Shown piece after piece: positions 8,493-16,147 of a stretch of 52,085 nt of DNA. The stretch is from Catenulispora rubra. GTDB lineage: Bacteria > Actinomycetota > Actinomycetes > Streptomycetales > Catenulisporaceae. The position numbers and the translations under genes are program-made. Numbering within the stretch: the stretch's first letter is position 1; every line of letters starts with the position of its first letter. The notes beneath the pieces are model-generated. The model ran no database searches and was not told the origin of the DNA. It saw only the letters and a list, made by a program, of their open reading frames with translations. Where the stretch lies: NCBI RefSeq assembly GCF_015356825.1, contig NZ_JAACYW010000053.1, forward strand, positions 1 through 52,085. Reading direction: 5' to 3'.

Positions 8493-9494
8493 ATGGAGCC
8501 CGCTCGCTTGGGACCGCTACAGCGTGACCTGGCCCATGCGGTGCGCATGGGACCCTTCTCCGCGACGCTGCACCTGGCCATCGAGGCCAGTGGGCTGACG
8601 CTCGATCAGGTGCGCGCGGAGCTCGCCGCCCGTGGGGCGTTCGTGTCGATGGCGACTTTGAGTTACTGGCGGCGCGGGCTGAGTCGGCCGGAGCGGCCGG
8701 AGTCATTGAACGCCGTGCGGTTGCTGGAGGAGGTTCTGGGGCTTTCGGCGGGCGCTCTGAGCGGGCAGTTGGGGCCGCGGCGGCCGCGGGGGCGGTCGGC
8801 GGCGCGGCGGGAGTCAGGGCTCGATGTCGTCGACGCGTGGGGTGCGCACCGGGAGTACGACGACCTGCTGCGCGGCCTCGATCCCGCCGGGCGCCTGGAA
8901 CTCACGCGCCTGTCCACGCTGGACCGCTACAGCCTCGGGCCCGACCGTCGGGAGCTGTCGTTGTCGACGTGCCAGGTGCTGCGGGCCGAGGTCGATGACC
9001 TGAGCCGTATGACAGTGCTCTACCGCACCTACGACCCGCCCTCGCCGTCGCCGGTCCTGACCGCGCTGCACGGCTGCCGCGTGGGGCGCGTGCGCATCGC
9101 CGCCGACAGCGGTTTCGTCGCCGCCGAGCTGCTCTTCGACCGGGTGCTGCGCCGGGGAGACACCGCCGTCGTGGACTACGAGCTCACCGGCCTGTCCCCG
9201 ACGCCGCCCACCGAGACCGACTTCTACCAGCGCTTCTTCCCCTACGCCACCGCGATGTACGTCCTGCGCGTCCAGTTCGACCCGGCGACCGTCCCGGCGC
9301 GCTGCGTGCGGTACGAGCGGCGCACGGAAGCCGCCCCCGACCAGGGCGTCCGCGAAGTCTGGGTCGGCGCGACCGGCCAGGCCCACGTCATGGCGACCGA
9401 CGTCCCGCCGGGCGTCGTCGGCCTGCGCTGGGACTGGGGAGCGGGCCTGAACGACGCACCGTCGATACGTCGTGCAGACCCGCCCGGTCAGTGA
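8493..9494 (+). CDS. XRE-like DNA-binding protein, actinobacterial
   Basis: A 333-residue protein. Residues 20-90 look like a degenerate helix-turn-helix: FSATLHLAIEASGLTLDQVR, ATLSYWRRGLSRPERPESLN, VRLLEEVLGLSAGAL. A basic patch PRRPRGRSAARR follows. The rest is a mixed alpha/beta domain I do not recognise (DRYSLGPDRRELSLSTCQVL, FFPYATAMYVLRVQF). It probably couples DNA binding to sensing, but the target is unknown. ATG 8493 has no Shine-Dalgarno; ATG 8547 is an alternative. It runs in the same direction as the MmyB regulator after 107 bases. Confidence 0.7.
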   Translation: MEPARLGPLQRDLAHAVRMGPFSATLHLAIEASGLTLDQVRAELAARGAFVSMATLSYWRRGLSRPERPESLNAVRLLEEVLGLSAGALSGQLGPRRPRGRSAARRESGLDVVDAWGAHREYDDLLRGLDPAGRLELTRLSTLDRYSLGPDRRELSLSTCQVLRAEVDDLSRMTVLYRTYDPPSPSPVLTALHGCRVGRVRIAADSGFVAAELLFDRVLRRGDTAVVDYELTGLSPTPPTETDFYQRFFPYATAMYVLRVQFDPATVPARCVRYERRTEAAPDQGVREVWVGATGQAHVMATDVPPGVVGLRWDWGAGLNDAPSIRRADPPGQ

Positions 9495-9559
9495 ATTCCG
9501 GTCCTATCCCGCAGCAGGGCGGCTCCGCAGTGCCCTGAGACAGGACCCGTCAGAGCGCA

Positions 9560-11362
9560 TCAGAATCCATACACGGTGTCTCCAAACGTCGTGGTGCCCG
9601 AACCGCCGCCGGAATCGGTGGCGGTGACGGTCACCCGGTAGGTGCCCGCCGTCGTGGGGGTGCCGGAGATGTCGCCGGACGAGCTGATGCTCAACCCCGG
9701 CGGCAGGCCCTTGGCGCTGAACGTCAGCGGCAGGTTCTTGCTGTCGGAGGCCCGGATCTGCAGGTCCGGGGACTGGAACCCGACGAACCCGAACTGGTTG
9801 CCCGGATTGGTCACCGTGACGGTCCCGCCGCCGCCGGAGCCGTTGACGGTCAACGAGTACGTCGCCGAATGCGTCGTGCTCCCCGCGGTCCCGGTCACGG
9901 TCACCGAGTACGTCCCGCCCGGCGTGGAGGCCGAGGTGCTGATCGTCATCGTCGAGCTGCTGCCGGCACTCACCGACGCCGGGCTGAAGCTCGCCGAGCC
10001 ACCCGACGGCAGACCCGACGCGGACAACTGCACCGTCACCGCCGAACCGGCCGTGACCTTCGTCCCGACCGTCGATGTGGCCGACGAGCCCGCGTTCACC
10101 GAACCCGACGTCGGGCTCAGCGACACCGAGAAGTCGTTGCTCGGCGGCGGCGGAGTGCTGCCCGAGGCGAAGCCGGCGACGCCGTTCGGCGTCCCGACAC
10201 CGGTCGGACCGTCCCAGCCGGTGCCCGCGTTGCAGATGACCGTGCCGCAGGAGCCGTTGCTGCCGGAGGTGACGTCGTTGAACTTCGCCTCGTTGGCGTA
10301 CACGTACGACACACCGTTGTCGCCGGAGGCCGGAGCCCCGGCCTGCGCCCACATCGCCGAGATCAGCGGCGTGGCCAGCGACGTGCCGCCGTACTCCAGC
10401 CAGCCGGACTGGCTGTACGTGTCGTAGACCGCCAGGCCGGTGTTCGGGTCCGCGTCGGCCGAGACGTCGGCGCTGGCCCGGTTGTTGCAGTCGGTGGTGA
10501 CGTTCTGCTGGTACGCCGGCTTGGCGAACAGCGACGAGCAGCCCGAGCCGCCGTTGTTCCACACAGACTCCGACCAGCCGCGCGAATTCGAGCTCTTGCT
10601 CAGCGAAGTCCCGCCGATCGCCACCACGCTCGGGAAGGTCGCCGGGAACTGGGCGTTGGACCCGGACTGGGTCCCGTTGTCGCCGGTCGCCGCCGCGATC
10701 ATCACGCCGGGGTGGTTGTAGTGCGAGTCCAGGCCGGTGCTGAAGTTGCTCTCGGCGTCGGAGTAGCTGTTGGACACGAACTTCGCACCGAGCTTCACCG
10801 CCTCGTCGACGGCCGCCCCCAGATCGGTGTCGTTGTTGGAGTTCGCCTCCACCAACAGCACGTGGCACCCGGGGCACGCGGCGCTCACCGCGTCCAGGTC
10901 CAGCGTGATCTCCACACCCCAGCCGGAGTCCCCGGTCGGGTAGTTGCTGCCGCCGCTCTGGTCCACCTTCGTGAAGCACCCGTTCGCCGTGGTGCACGCC
11001 GGCAGGCCCCACTGCGAGCGGTACGTCCCCAGGTCGCTCTCGGCGTTGGGGTCGTCGTAGGCGTCGACGATGGCGACCGTCTGCCCACTGCCCGGGTTGT
11101 TGCCGAGGTTGTACGCGGACTGGATGTCACTGGGCCCGAAGCCGGTCGGAGCCGCCGACCGCGCCCCGGACCGAGCCCCGGACCGAGCCCCACCATGCAC
11201 CAGCTGCAACGCGTTGCAATGCGCATGCCCGGCGGGGGCACTGGTACAGGCGGCAGGGACGATCTGCGGGGCCGAAGCCGCTTCGGCCGGCGCCACATAA
11301 GCCATGGCCACGGCGGTGGATACGGCCGACAGCAAGGCGCCGGCCAGGAGTATCCGCCTCAT
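9560..11362 (-). CDS. Secreted S53 (sedolisin) peptidase with Ig-like C-terminus
   Basis: A 600-residue secreted protein. Residues 1-29 are a signal peptide. The catalytic domain runs to about residue 380: VEITLD supplies the Glu/Asp pair with the family's E-x3-D spacing, SNSYSD may give the oxyanion Asp, and GGTSLATP carries the nucleophilic Ser. The calcium-site region is [15 protein letters not shown]. Two Ig-like beta domains follow, the last of the putative-Ig (He_PIG) type ([20 protein letters not shown]). The long N-terminal pro-domain usual in this acid-protease family is missing: only about 50 residues separate signal and catalytic parts. The start is fixed by GAGGAG just upstream. 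It likely digests extracellular protein. Confidence 0.85.
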   Translation of the reverse strand: MRRILLAGALLSAVSTAVAMAYVAPAEAASAPQIVPAACTSAPAGHAHCNALQLVHGGARSGARSGARSAAPTGFGPSDIQSAYNLGNNPGSGQTVAIVDAYDDPNAESDLGTYRSQWGLPACTTANGCFTKVDQSGGSNYPTGDSGWGVEITLDLDAVSAACPGCHVLLVEANSNNDTDLGAAVDEAVKLGAKFVSNSYSDAESNFSTGLDSHYNHPGVMIAAATGDNGTQSGSNAQFPATFPSVVAIGGTSLSKSSNSRGWSESVWNNGGSGCSSLFAKPAYQQNVTTDCNNRASADVSADADPNTGLAVYDTYSQSGWLEYGGTSLATPLISAMWAQAGAPASGDNGVSYVYANEAKFNDVTSGSNGSCGTVICNAGTGWDGPTGVGTPNGVAGFASGSTPPPPSNDFSVSLSPTSGSVNAGSSATSTVGTKVTAGSAVTVQLSASGLPSGGSASFSPASVSAGSSSTMTISTSASTPGGTYSVTVTGTAGSTTHSATYSLTVNGSGGGGTVTVTNPGNQFGFVGFQSPDLQIRASDSKNLPLTFSAKGLPPGLSISSSGDISGTPTTAGTYRVTVTATDSGGGSGTTTFGDTVYGF

Positions 11363-11483
11363 GTGTGCTCCTCTCAAACCCCGTCGGCCGCGTTGTTCGC
11401 AGCCTGATTCCGGGGGTTGAGAGGGAGTGTGGAGAAGGGTGGGGACGGCTGATAGACCGGTTCACAGTGCCTCTGGCGGGCGG

Positions 11484-11510
11484 TTTCAATTCCTTGAATT
11501 GAGATTGAAA
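11484..11510. promoter_or_regulatory. AT-rich palindrome upstream of the S53 gene
   Basis: TTTCAAT (11484-11490) and ATTGAAA (11504-11510) flank an inner CAATTCCTTGAATTG palindrome, in a genome where such AT-rich stretches are rare. It lies about 120 bases upstream of the peptidase start and just after the next gene's stop. An operator for the peptidase is the likelier role. A terminator is less likely because the stem is weak and no T-run follows it. Confidence 0.4.
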
Positions 11511-11523
11511 ACGGGTGCCGCTG

Positions 11524-12021
11524 TCACGAGGCCTGCCGCGCAGCCCGCTCCTGCACCAGCTCCTCGACAGCGCTGGGCAGCGTGGTCTCGAAGTCGATCA
11601 GCTTTACCCACGTCGGGGTCAGGACGATGCGTACCATCCCGTCGTACAGCGAGCGCACCTCGGCCTCCCACTCGACGCGCTGCTCCGGCGTCATCTCGTA
11701 GCTGCCGTTGATCTGCAGGTACTCCTCGGGGATGCCGTCGACGACGTCCAGCTCGACGCTCCCGCGGATCAGCAGGATCTTCGGCGGGTGCGACTCGGTG
11801 TCGATGGTCAGCGCGACCTGCGGGTTCTTGCGAAGCGACGGCAGCTTCGGGGCGTTCTTCGTCGTGCACATCACGATCTGCGAACCGTTCCAGGCGAACG
11901 CGATCGGCACGTTGCGCGGCGTCCCGTCCTTGGCGACATACGCCAGGCGGGTCAGGTCGCGCGCCAGCAGCTCCTGGCTGAGCGGGCGGTTCAGGATCTC
12001 GGTGATCTCGTGCTGCTCCAT
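11524..12021 (-). CDS. PNPOx-like FMN split-barrel protein
   Basis: A 165-residue protein of the pyridoxamine-5'-phosphate oxidase-like fold: LNRPLSQELLARDLTRLAYV, then TPRNVPIAFAWNGSQIVM and NPQVALTIDTES. Members bind FMN, F420 or haem as a dimer and often reduce xenobiotics. The cofactor cannot be decided here. The ATG at 12021 follows GAGGAG on the minus strand. It lies 117 bases downstream of the alpha/beta hydrolase gene in the same direction and may share its transcript. Confidence 0.8.
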   Translation of the reverse strand: MEQHEITEILNRPLSQELLARDLTRLAYVAKDGTPRNVPIAFAWNGSQIVMCTTKNAPKLPSLRKNPQVALTIDTESHPPKILLIRGSVELDVVDGIPEEYLQINGSYEMTPEQRVEWEAEVRSLYDGMVRIVLTPTWVKLIDFETTLPSAVEELVQERAARQAS

Positions 12022-12138
12022 GGTCTTGCGCTCCTCTGTTCCGCTGTCGTCGAGTCGGCCGGTCGGCTGCTCGCACCCCGGGGACGGAGCCGGCCGGCCG
12101 GTCTCGACAACCAACGACAACAAACGGCGAGAAGTTTT

Positions 12139-13038
12139 CTAGATCTTTTCGGACCAGTTCCGCTTGAGGAACGCACCGGCGGCGTCCAGGGCCTCCTTCG
12201 CCTCGTCGAGCATCACGGCGAAGCTCTGGAAGACGTGCGGAACCCCGGGCCAGACCTGCAGCTCGACCTGCACGTCGTGCTCTGCGGCGCGCGCGGCCAG
12301 CCGGATCGCGTCGTCGAGCAGGATCTCGTGCGAGCCGACCTGAACGAGCAGCGGCGGCAGACCGGTGAGGTCGGCGAAGATCGGGCTGGCCAGCGGCGTG
12401 GCGCGGTCGCGGTCGCCGAGGTAGTCCTGGGCCCTGACGTGCAGCGCCCGCGGAGTGAGCGCCGGGTCGAGGGCGGCCTTGCCGGTCACGCTCGCGCCCG
12501 ACGCCGACAGGTCGGCCCACGGCGAGAACACGGCGGCTGACGCGGGCAGCGGCAGACCGGCATCCCTGGCCGCCACCAGCGTGGCCGCGACCAGCCCGCC
12601 GCCCGCCGATTCGCCGACGAACGCGATGCGCTCGGCCGGAACGCCGGAGTCGAGCAGGCCGCGATAGGCGGCCAGGGCGTCGTCGAGGGCCGCGGGGAAC
12701 TGATGCTCCGGAGCGAGCCGGTAGTCGACGGACACGGCCCGCGCCCCGGCACGGCGCGCGACGTCCGCGGCCAGGCCGACCAACTCGCCCGCGGTGCCCA
12801 CCGCGTACGCGCCGCCGTGGAGGTAGAGGATCACCGCGCTCGGATCGAGGTCCGGCGTCTCGACGATCACCACCGGCACGCCGCCGAGCTGGTCCTGCTT
12901 GGTCGAGACGTCGTCGGGCAACGGGACGGACGTCATCATCTCGTGGAAGATCGCGCGCTGTTCGGTGACGTCGCCGCCGAGGTCGAGGGGGCCGTGCCGC
13001 AGGAGTTCGTCGAGGGCTTGGCGCTGTTGCTGGGTCAT
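12139..13038 (-). CDS. Alpha/beta hydrolase, HSL (lipase/esterase) family
   Basis: A 299-residue esterase-like enzyme of the hormone-sensitive-lipase family. HGGAY near residue 75 forms the oxyanion hole, GESAGGG near residue 143 holds the nucleophilic Ser, and VDYRLAPEHQFPAALDD is the conserved strand after it. The Asp lies near VQVGSHEILLDDA and the His in GVPHVFQ. It should cleave short-chain esters in the cytoplasm. There is no Shine-Dalgarno before its ATG. A good promoter lies so close that the transcript would begin almost at the ATG, so leaderless translation is likely. Confidence 0.9.
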   Translation of the reverse strand: MTQQQRQALDELLRHGPLDLGGDVTEQRAIFHEMMTSVPLPDDVSTKQDQLGGVPVVIVETPDLDPSAVILYLHGGAYAVGTAGELVGLAADVARRAGARAVSVDYRLAPEHQFPAALDDALAAYRGLLDSGVPAERIAFVGESAGGGLVAATLVAARDAGLPLPASAAVFSPWADLSASGASVTGKAALDPALTPRALHVRAQDYLGDRDRATPLASPIFADLTGLPPLLVQVGSHEILLDDAIRLAARAAEHDVQVELQVWPGVPHVFQSFAVMLDEAKEALDAAGAFLKRNWSEKI

Positions 13039-13045
13039 ATTAAAC

Positions 13046-13076
13046 GGACGATATCGTCCACTTACTGTGGCGTCAA
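13046..13076 (-). promoter_or_regulatory. Promoter with overlapping palindromic operator
   Basis: On the minus strand, TTGACG (13071-13076) and TATCGT (13048-13053) are separated by exactly 17 bases. The perfect 14-base palindrome GGACGATATCGTCC (13046-13059) covers the -10 box. A start about 7 bases beyond the -10 leaves only a few bases before the ATG at 13038. A repressor at the palindrome would block polymerase; its identity is unknown. Confidence 0.6.
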
Positions 13077-13101
13077 CGTCCTGCCGATGAACGTCGATGA
13101 A

Positions 13102-13149
13102 CGCAGACGGCCGCAGACGGCCGCAGACGGCCGCCGACGGCCGTCGACG
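13102..13149. repeat. Ten-base tandem repeat
   Basis: CGCAGACGGC occurs three times in tandem from 13102, followed by CGCCGACGGC and a decayed fifth unit starting CGTCGACG. It sits between the hydrolase promoter and the SNF2 gene. It may be simple slippage. Confidence 0.8.
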
Positions 13150-13261
13150 AACTCGGTGAACGTTCTGACAGACCGGCCCGGTAGCCTGGCGCCGCTACCG
13201 CGACCGCCGAGAGGGGGAGGTCCCCACGCCCAGACGCCAAGCGTTCACCAACTCCTCCGAT

Positions 13262-15406
13262 GTGAAAGCCGTCCTCGGCGCGGCCGCAGATGCCGAAGCC
13301 GTCATCGGCGAGATGCACGCGGGCGAAGAACGCCGCCACCAAGACGTGCGCGAGGCCTATCAGGCCTCGCACGCGGTCGCCGTCCTCGGCCGCCTCCGCG
13401 CGATACCGATCGAGCGCCTCAGGGACGTCACCGGCGCTCGCCTGCCGGTCACGAAGCTGGAGGAGGCCGGCTACAAGTCGATCGCGGACCTGCTGGAAGC
13501 CACGCCGGAGCAGCTGCAGCAGGTCCAGGGGATCGGCACCAAGGGCGCCGAGCGCACCGTGGACGCCGCCCGCCGGATCGCCGACGCCGCGATGTCCAAC
13601 ACCCACGTCACCGCCGACATGGACCTGCGGGTCAACGACGCCGCCGCGCTGCTCGCCGCGCTCTACCGGGTCCAGACCGCGGACCGGGTGCTGGTCAAGG
13701 TCCGCGAGCCGGCCAAGCGGATCGGCGGCGCGCTGTCGACGCTGGCGACCGCCGCCAAGCCGCTGAGCAGCCGGATGCGCCGCGCCCTGACCGGCCGCAC
13801 GCGCCGGGAGCAGGCGCAGGACGCTGTCGACCGGCTGGCCGGGCTGCTCGCCGACCCGCAGACGAACCAGGACCTGGACCGGATCCGGGCGGCGAACGAG
13901 AAGCTGCGCGGGGTGAAGCCGCCGCGGCGCAGCACCGTCCGCACCGACTTCGAGAAGCGCTCCGCCGACTACTTCAGCACCCTGAGCCGCATCGCCGGCG
14001 CGCGGGCGAACGGCGAGGCGGCGCGCGGGTTCCTGCCGACCAGCCTGGCCGACCGGATCGCGATGCAGAAGCTGGACGAGACGCATCTGCGTGTCTCGCT
14101 GCGGGCCTACCAGGCGTTCGGAGCCAGGTTCGTGCTGGCTCAGGAACGCGTCGTGATCGGCGACGAGATGGGCTGCGGCAAGACCGTCGAGGCGATAGCC
14201 GCGCTGGCGCATCTGCGCGCGGAGGGCGCCAAGCACTTCCTGGTGGTCGTGCCTGCCAGTGTTCTGATCAACTGGCTGCGGGAGGTGCGCTCGCACAGCG
14301 CGCTGCGTCCCCACCGGCTGCACGGGCCGGATCAGGAAGCTGCGAAACGCGCCTGGCTGTCCGGCGGCGGCGTCGGCGTCACCACGTTCGAAGCCCTCCC
14401 CAACCTGGATCTGCCGCCCCGGACGAAGATCTCGATGCTCGTCGTCGACGAGGCGCACTACGTAAAGAATCCCAACACACTGCGTTCTCAGGCGGTGCGC
14501 GCCTGGACGGACCGCGTGGACCGCGTCCTGTTCCTGACCGGCACGCCGATGGAGAACCGCGTCGAGGAGTTCCGTAACCTGGTCGGCTACCTGCAGCCGG
14601 AGCTGGTCGGGTCGGTCGGCGAGATCGACGCCGTCGCCGGGTCGGAGGCGTTCCGCAAGGCCGTCGCTCCGGCCTACCTGCGCCGGAACCAGGAGGACGT
14701 GCTCTCCGAGCTGCCCGAGATGGTGCAGATCGAGGAGTGGGAGGAGTTCGGCGCCGAGGAGGAGGCGATTTACCGGGACGCCGTCGCCGCACGGAACTTC
14801 ATGGCGATGCGTCGGGCCGCTTACGCCTCGGGTGATGCGGGTACGTCGGCGAAGCTGCGGCGTTTGGTGGAGATCGTCGACGAAGCCGAGGCGAACAGCC
14901 GGAAGGTGGTCGTCTTCTCGTACTTCCGGGACGTCCTGGAAACCGTGTGCCGGGCGCTCGGCGACCGCGCCATCGGGCCGCTCACCGGTTCCATGCAGCC
15001 GCAGCAGCGGCAGGAGTTGGTCGACGAGTTCAGCGCTGCCAAACGGCATGCTGTGCTGGTCAGCCAGATCCAGGCCGGCGGTGTGGGGCTCAACATGCAG
15101 GCCGCGTCGGTGGTCATCCTGTGCGAGCCGCAGGTGAAGCCCACGTTGGAGACCCAGGCGATCGCGCGGGCGCACCGCATGGGCCAGATCCGCCGGGTGC
15201 AGGTGCACCGGCTGCTGGTCGCCGACAGTGTCGACCAGCGGATGCTGGAGATCCTGGACGCCAAGTCAGGGCTCTTTGACGCCTATGCGCGGCGCAGCGA
15301 GACGGCCGAGACTATGCCGGAGGCTAGGGACCTGTCCGACGCCACGGCGCGTGGACGTCTCATCGACGCAGAGCAGAAGCGGCTTGGGCTGACGGAGGCG
15401 AAGTAG
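13262..15406 (+). CDS. SNF2-family DNA translocase/helicase
   Basis: A 714-residue ATP-driven translocase. The N-terminal part has a helix-hairpin-helix-like stretch near residue 90 (LQQVQGIGTKGAERTV). The ATPase follows: LRAYQAFGARFVLAQERVVI, Walker A DEMGCGKT near residue 303, VVVPASVLINW, the DEAH box VVDEAHYVKNP, and LTGTPMENR. The second RecA domain has VVVFSYFRDVL, QIQAGGVGLNMQAAS and the arginine-finger motif ARAHRMGQ. It probably remodels protein-DNA complexes. The start is unsure: GTG 13262 lacks a ribosome site, while a strong GGGGGAGG (13213-13220) stands before an in-frame stretch with no ATG, GTG or TTG. Confidence 0.9.
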   Translation: MKAVLGAAADAEAVIGEMHAGEERRHQDVREAYQASHAVAVLGRLRAIPIERLRDVTGARLPVTKLEEAGYKSIADLLEATPEQLQQVQGIGTKGAERTVDAARRIADAAMSNTHVTADMDLRVNDAAALLAALYRVQTADRVLVKVREPAKRIGGALSTLATAAKPLSSRMRRALTGRTRREQAQDAVDRLAGLLADPQTNQDLDRIRAANEKLRGVKPPRRSTVRTDFEKRSADYFSTLSRIAGARANGEAARGFLPTSLADRIAMQKLDETHLRVSLRAYQAFGARFVLAQERVVIGDEMGCGKTVEAIAALAHLRAEGAKHFLVVVPASVLINWLREVRSHSALRPHRLHGPDQEAAKRAWLSGGGVGVTTFEALPNLDLPPRTKISMLVVDEAHYVKNPNTLRSQAVRAWTDRVDRVLFLTGTPMENRVEEFRNLVGYLQPELVGSVGEIDAVAGSEAFRKAVAPAYLRRNQEDVLSELPEMVQIEEWEEFGAEEEAIYRDAVAARNFMAMRRAAYASGDAGTSAKLRRLVEIVDEAEANSRKVVVFSYFRDVLETVCRALGDRAIGPLTGSMQPQQRQELVDEFSAAKRHAVLVSQIQAGGVGLNMQAASVVILCEPQVKPTLETQAIARAHRMGQIRRVQVHRLLVADSVDQRMLEILDAKSGLFDAYARRSETAETMPEARDLSDATARGRLIDAEQKRLGLTEAK

Positions 15407-15425
15407 CCGCGAGCCGCGAGCCGCG

Positions 15426-15505
15426 CGTCGGGCTGTCGGGCGGCGGTCCGCGACGGTTCGGCCTTTCTATTCGCTTTTGCCTGCGCCGCGCTGTCCGGCG
15501 GCGGT
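15426..15505. repeat. Dispersed intergenic repeat, copy B
   Basis: The partner of the unit at 143-221, at about 84 percent identity by hand. The GCTGTCNGGCGGCGGTCC block recurs inside the copy about 57 bases later. It follows the SNF2 stop codon; a short direct repeat of CCGCGAG precedes it. Confidence 0.6.
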
Positions 15506-15586
15506 CCCGTCTTTTAGTCGCTTCTTTCTGTCACAGATCACCTCCGGCCGGCGTCTCATGGCGTCAACAACCGACTGGAGGACCCC

Positions 15587-16147
15587 ATGACCATCCGCGT
15601 TCCCCGAGCCGACCTGCCGGCCGAGCTCCAGGAAGCCCTCATCGCGCAGCTCGGCTCGGTGCCCGAGCCGCTGGCGGTGATCCACAACAACCCGGCCGTG
15701 GCCGCGGCCAACCAGGACTTCGCCGCCGGGCTGGGGACCTGGGACGCCGTCGACGGCGACCTGAAGACGTTCGCGCACATGGCCGTCGCGGCGCAGATCG
15801 GCTGCAGTTGGTGCCTGGACATCAACTACTTCCTGGCCATCAGCCGGAACCTTGACCCCGCCAAGGCGAGTCAGGTCCCGCGCTGGCGCGAGTCGGACGC
15901 CTTCTCCCCGCTGGAGCGCGACGTCTTGGAGTACGCCGAGGCCATGACCACCACGCCGACCACCGTCACCGACGAGCTGGCGGCGCGCCTGCTGGACCGG
16001 CTCGGCGCCGCCGGCCTGGTCGAGCTGACCGCCTACATCGGCTTCGCCAACATGGCCGGCCGGGTGAATACGGCGCACGGCATCACCTCGCAGGGCTACT
16101 CCGAGTCCTGCGACATTCCGCTGGCCGACGTCCGTAAAGTGGGTTAG
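15587..16147 (+). CDS. AhpD/carboxymuconolactone decarboxylase-like protein
   Basis: A 186-residue all-helical protein of the alkylhydroperoxidase-D/CMD fold. The signature is GCSWCLDINYFLA near residue 82, giving the CxxC pair and the following acidic residue. In AhpD such a cysteine pair supports peroxide reduction as a thiol relay; many paralogues have unknown substrates. GGAGG lies just before ATG 15587. Its TAG stop is followed with no gap by the ATG of the PEP-synthase-like gene, so translation is probably coupled. This suggests a role in detoxification beside that enzyme. Confidence 0.85.
   Translation: MTIRVPRADLPAELQEALIAQLGSVPEPLAVIHNNPAVAAANQDFAAGLGTWDAVDGDLKTFAHMAVAAQIGCSWCLDINYFLAISRNLDPAKASQVPRWRESDAFSPLERDVLEYAEAMTTTPTTVTDELAARLLDRLGAAGLVELTAYIGFANMAGRVNTAHGITSQGYSESCDIPLADVRKVG

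Noticed and set aside
11430..11523. Palindrome at 11484-11510 as a rho-independent terminator
   Set aside because: Stem is short and AT-rich with no T-run; an operator reading is kept instead.
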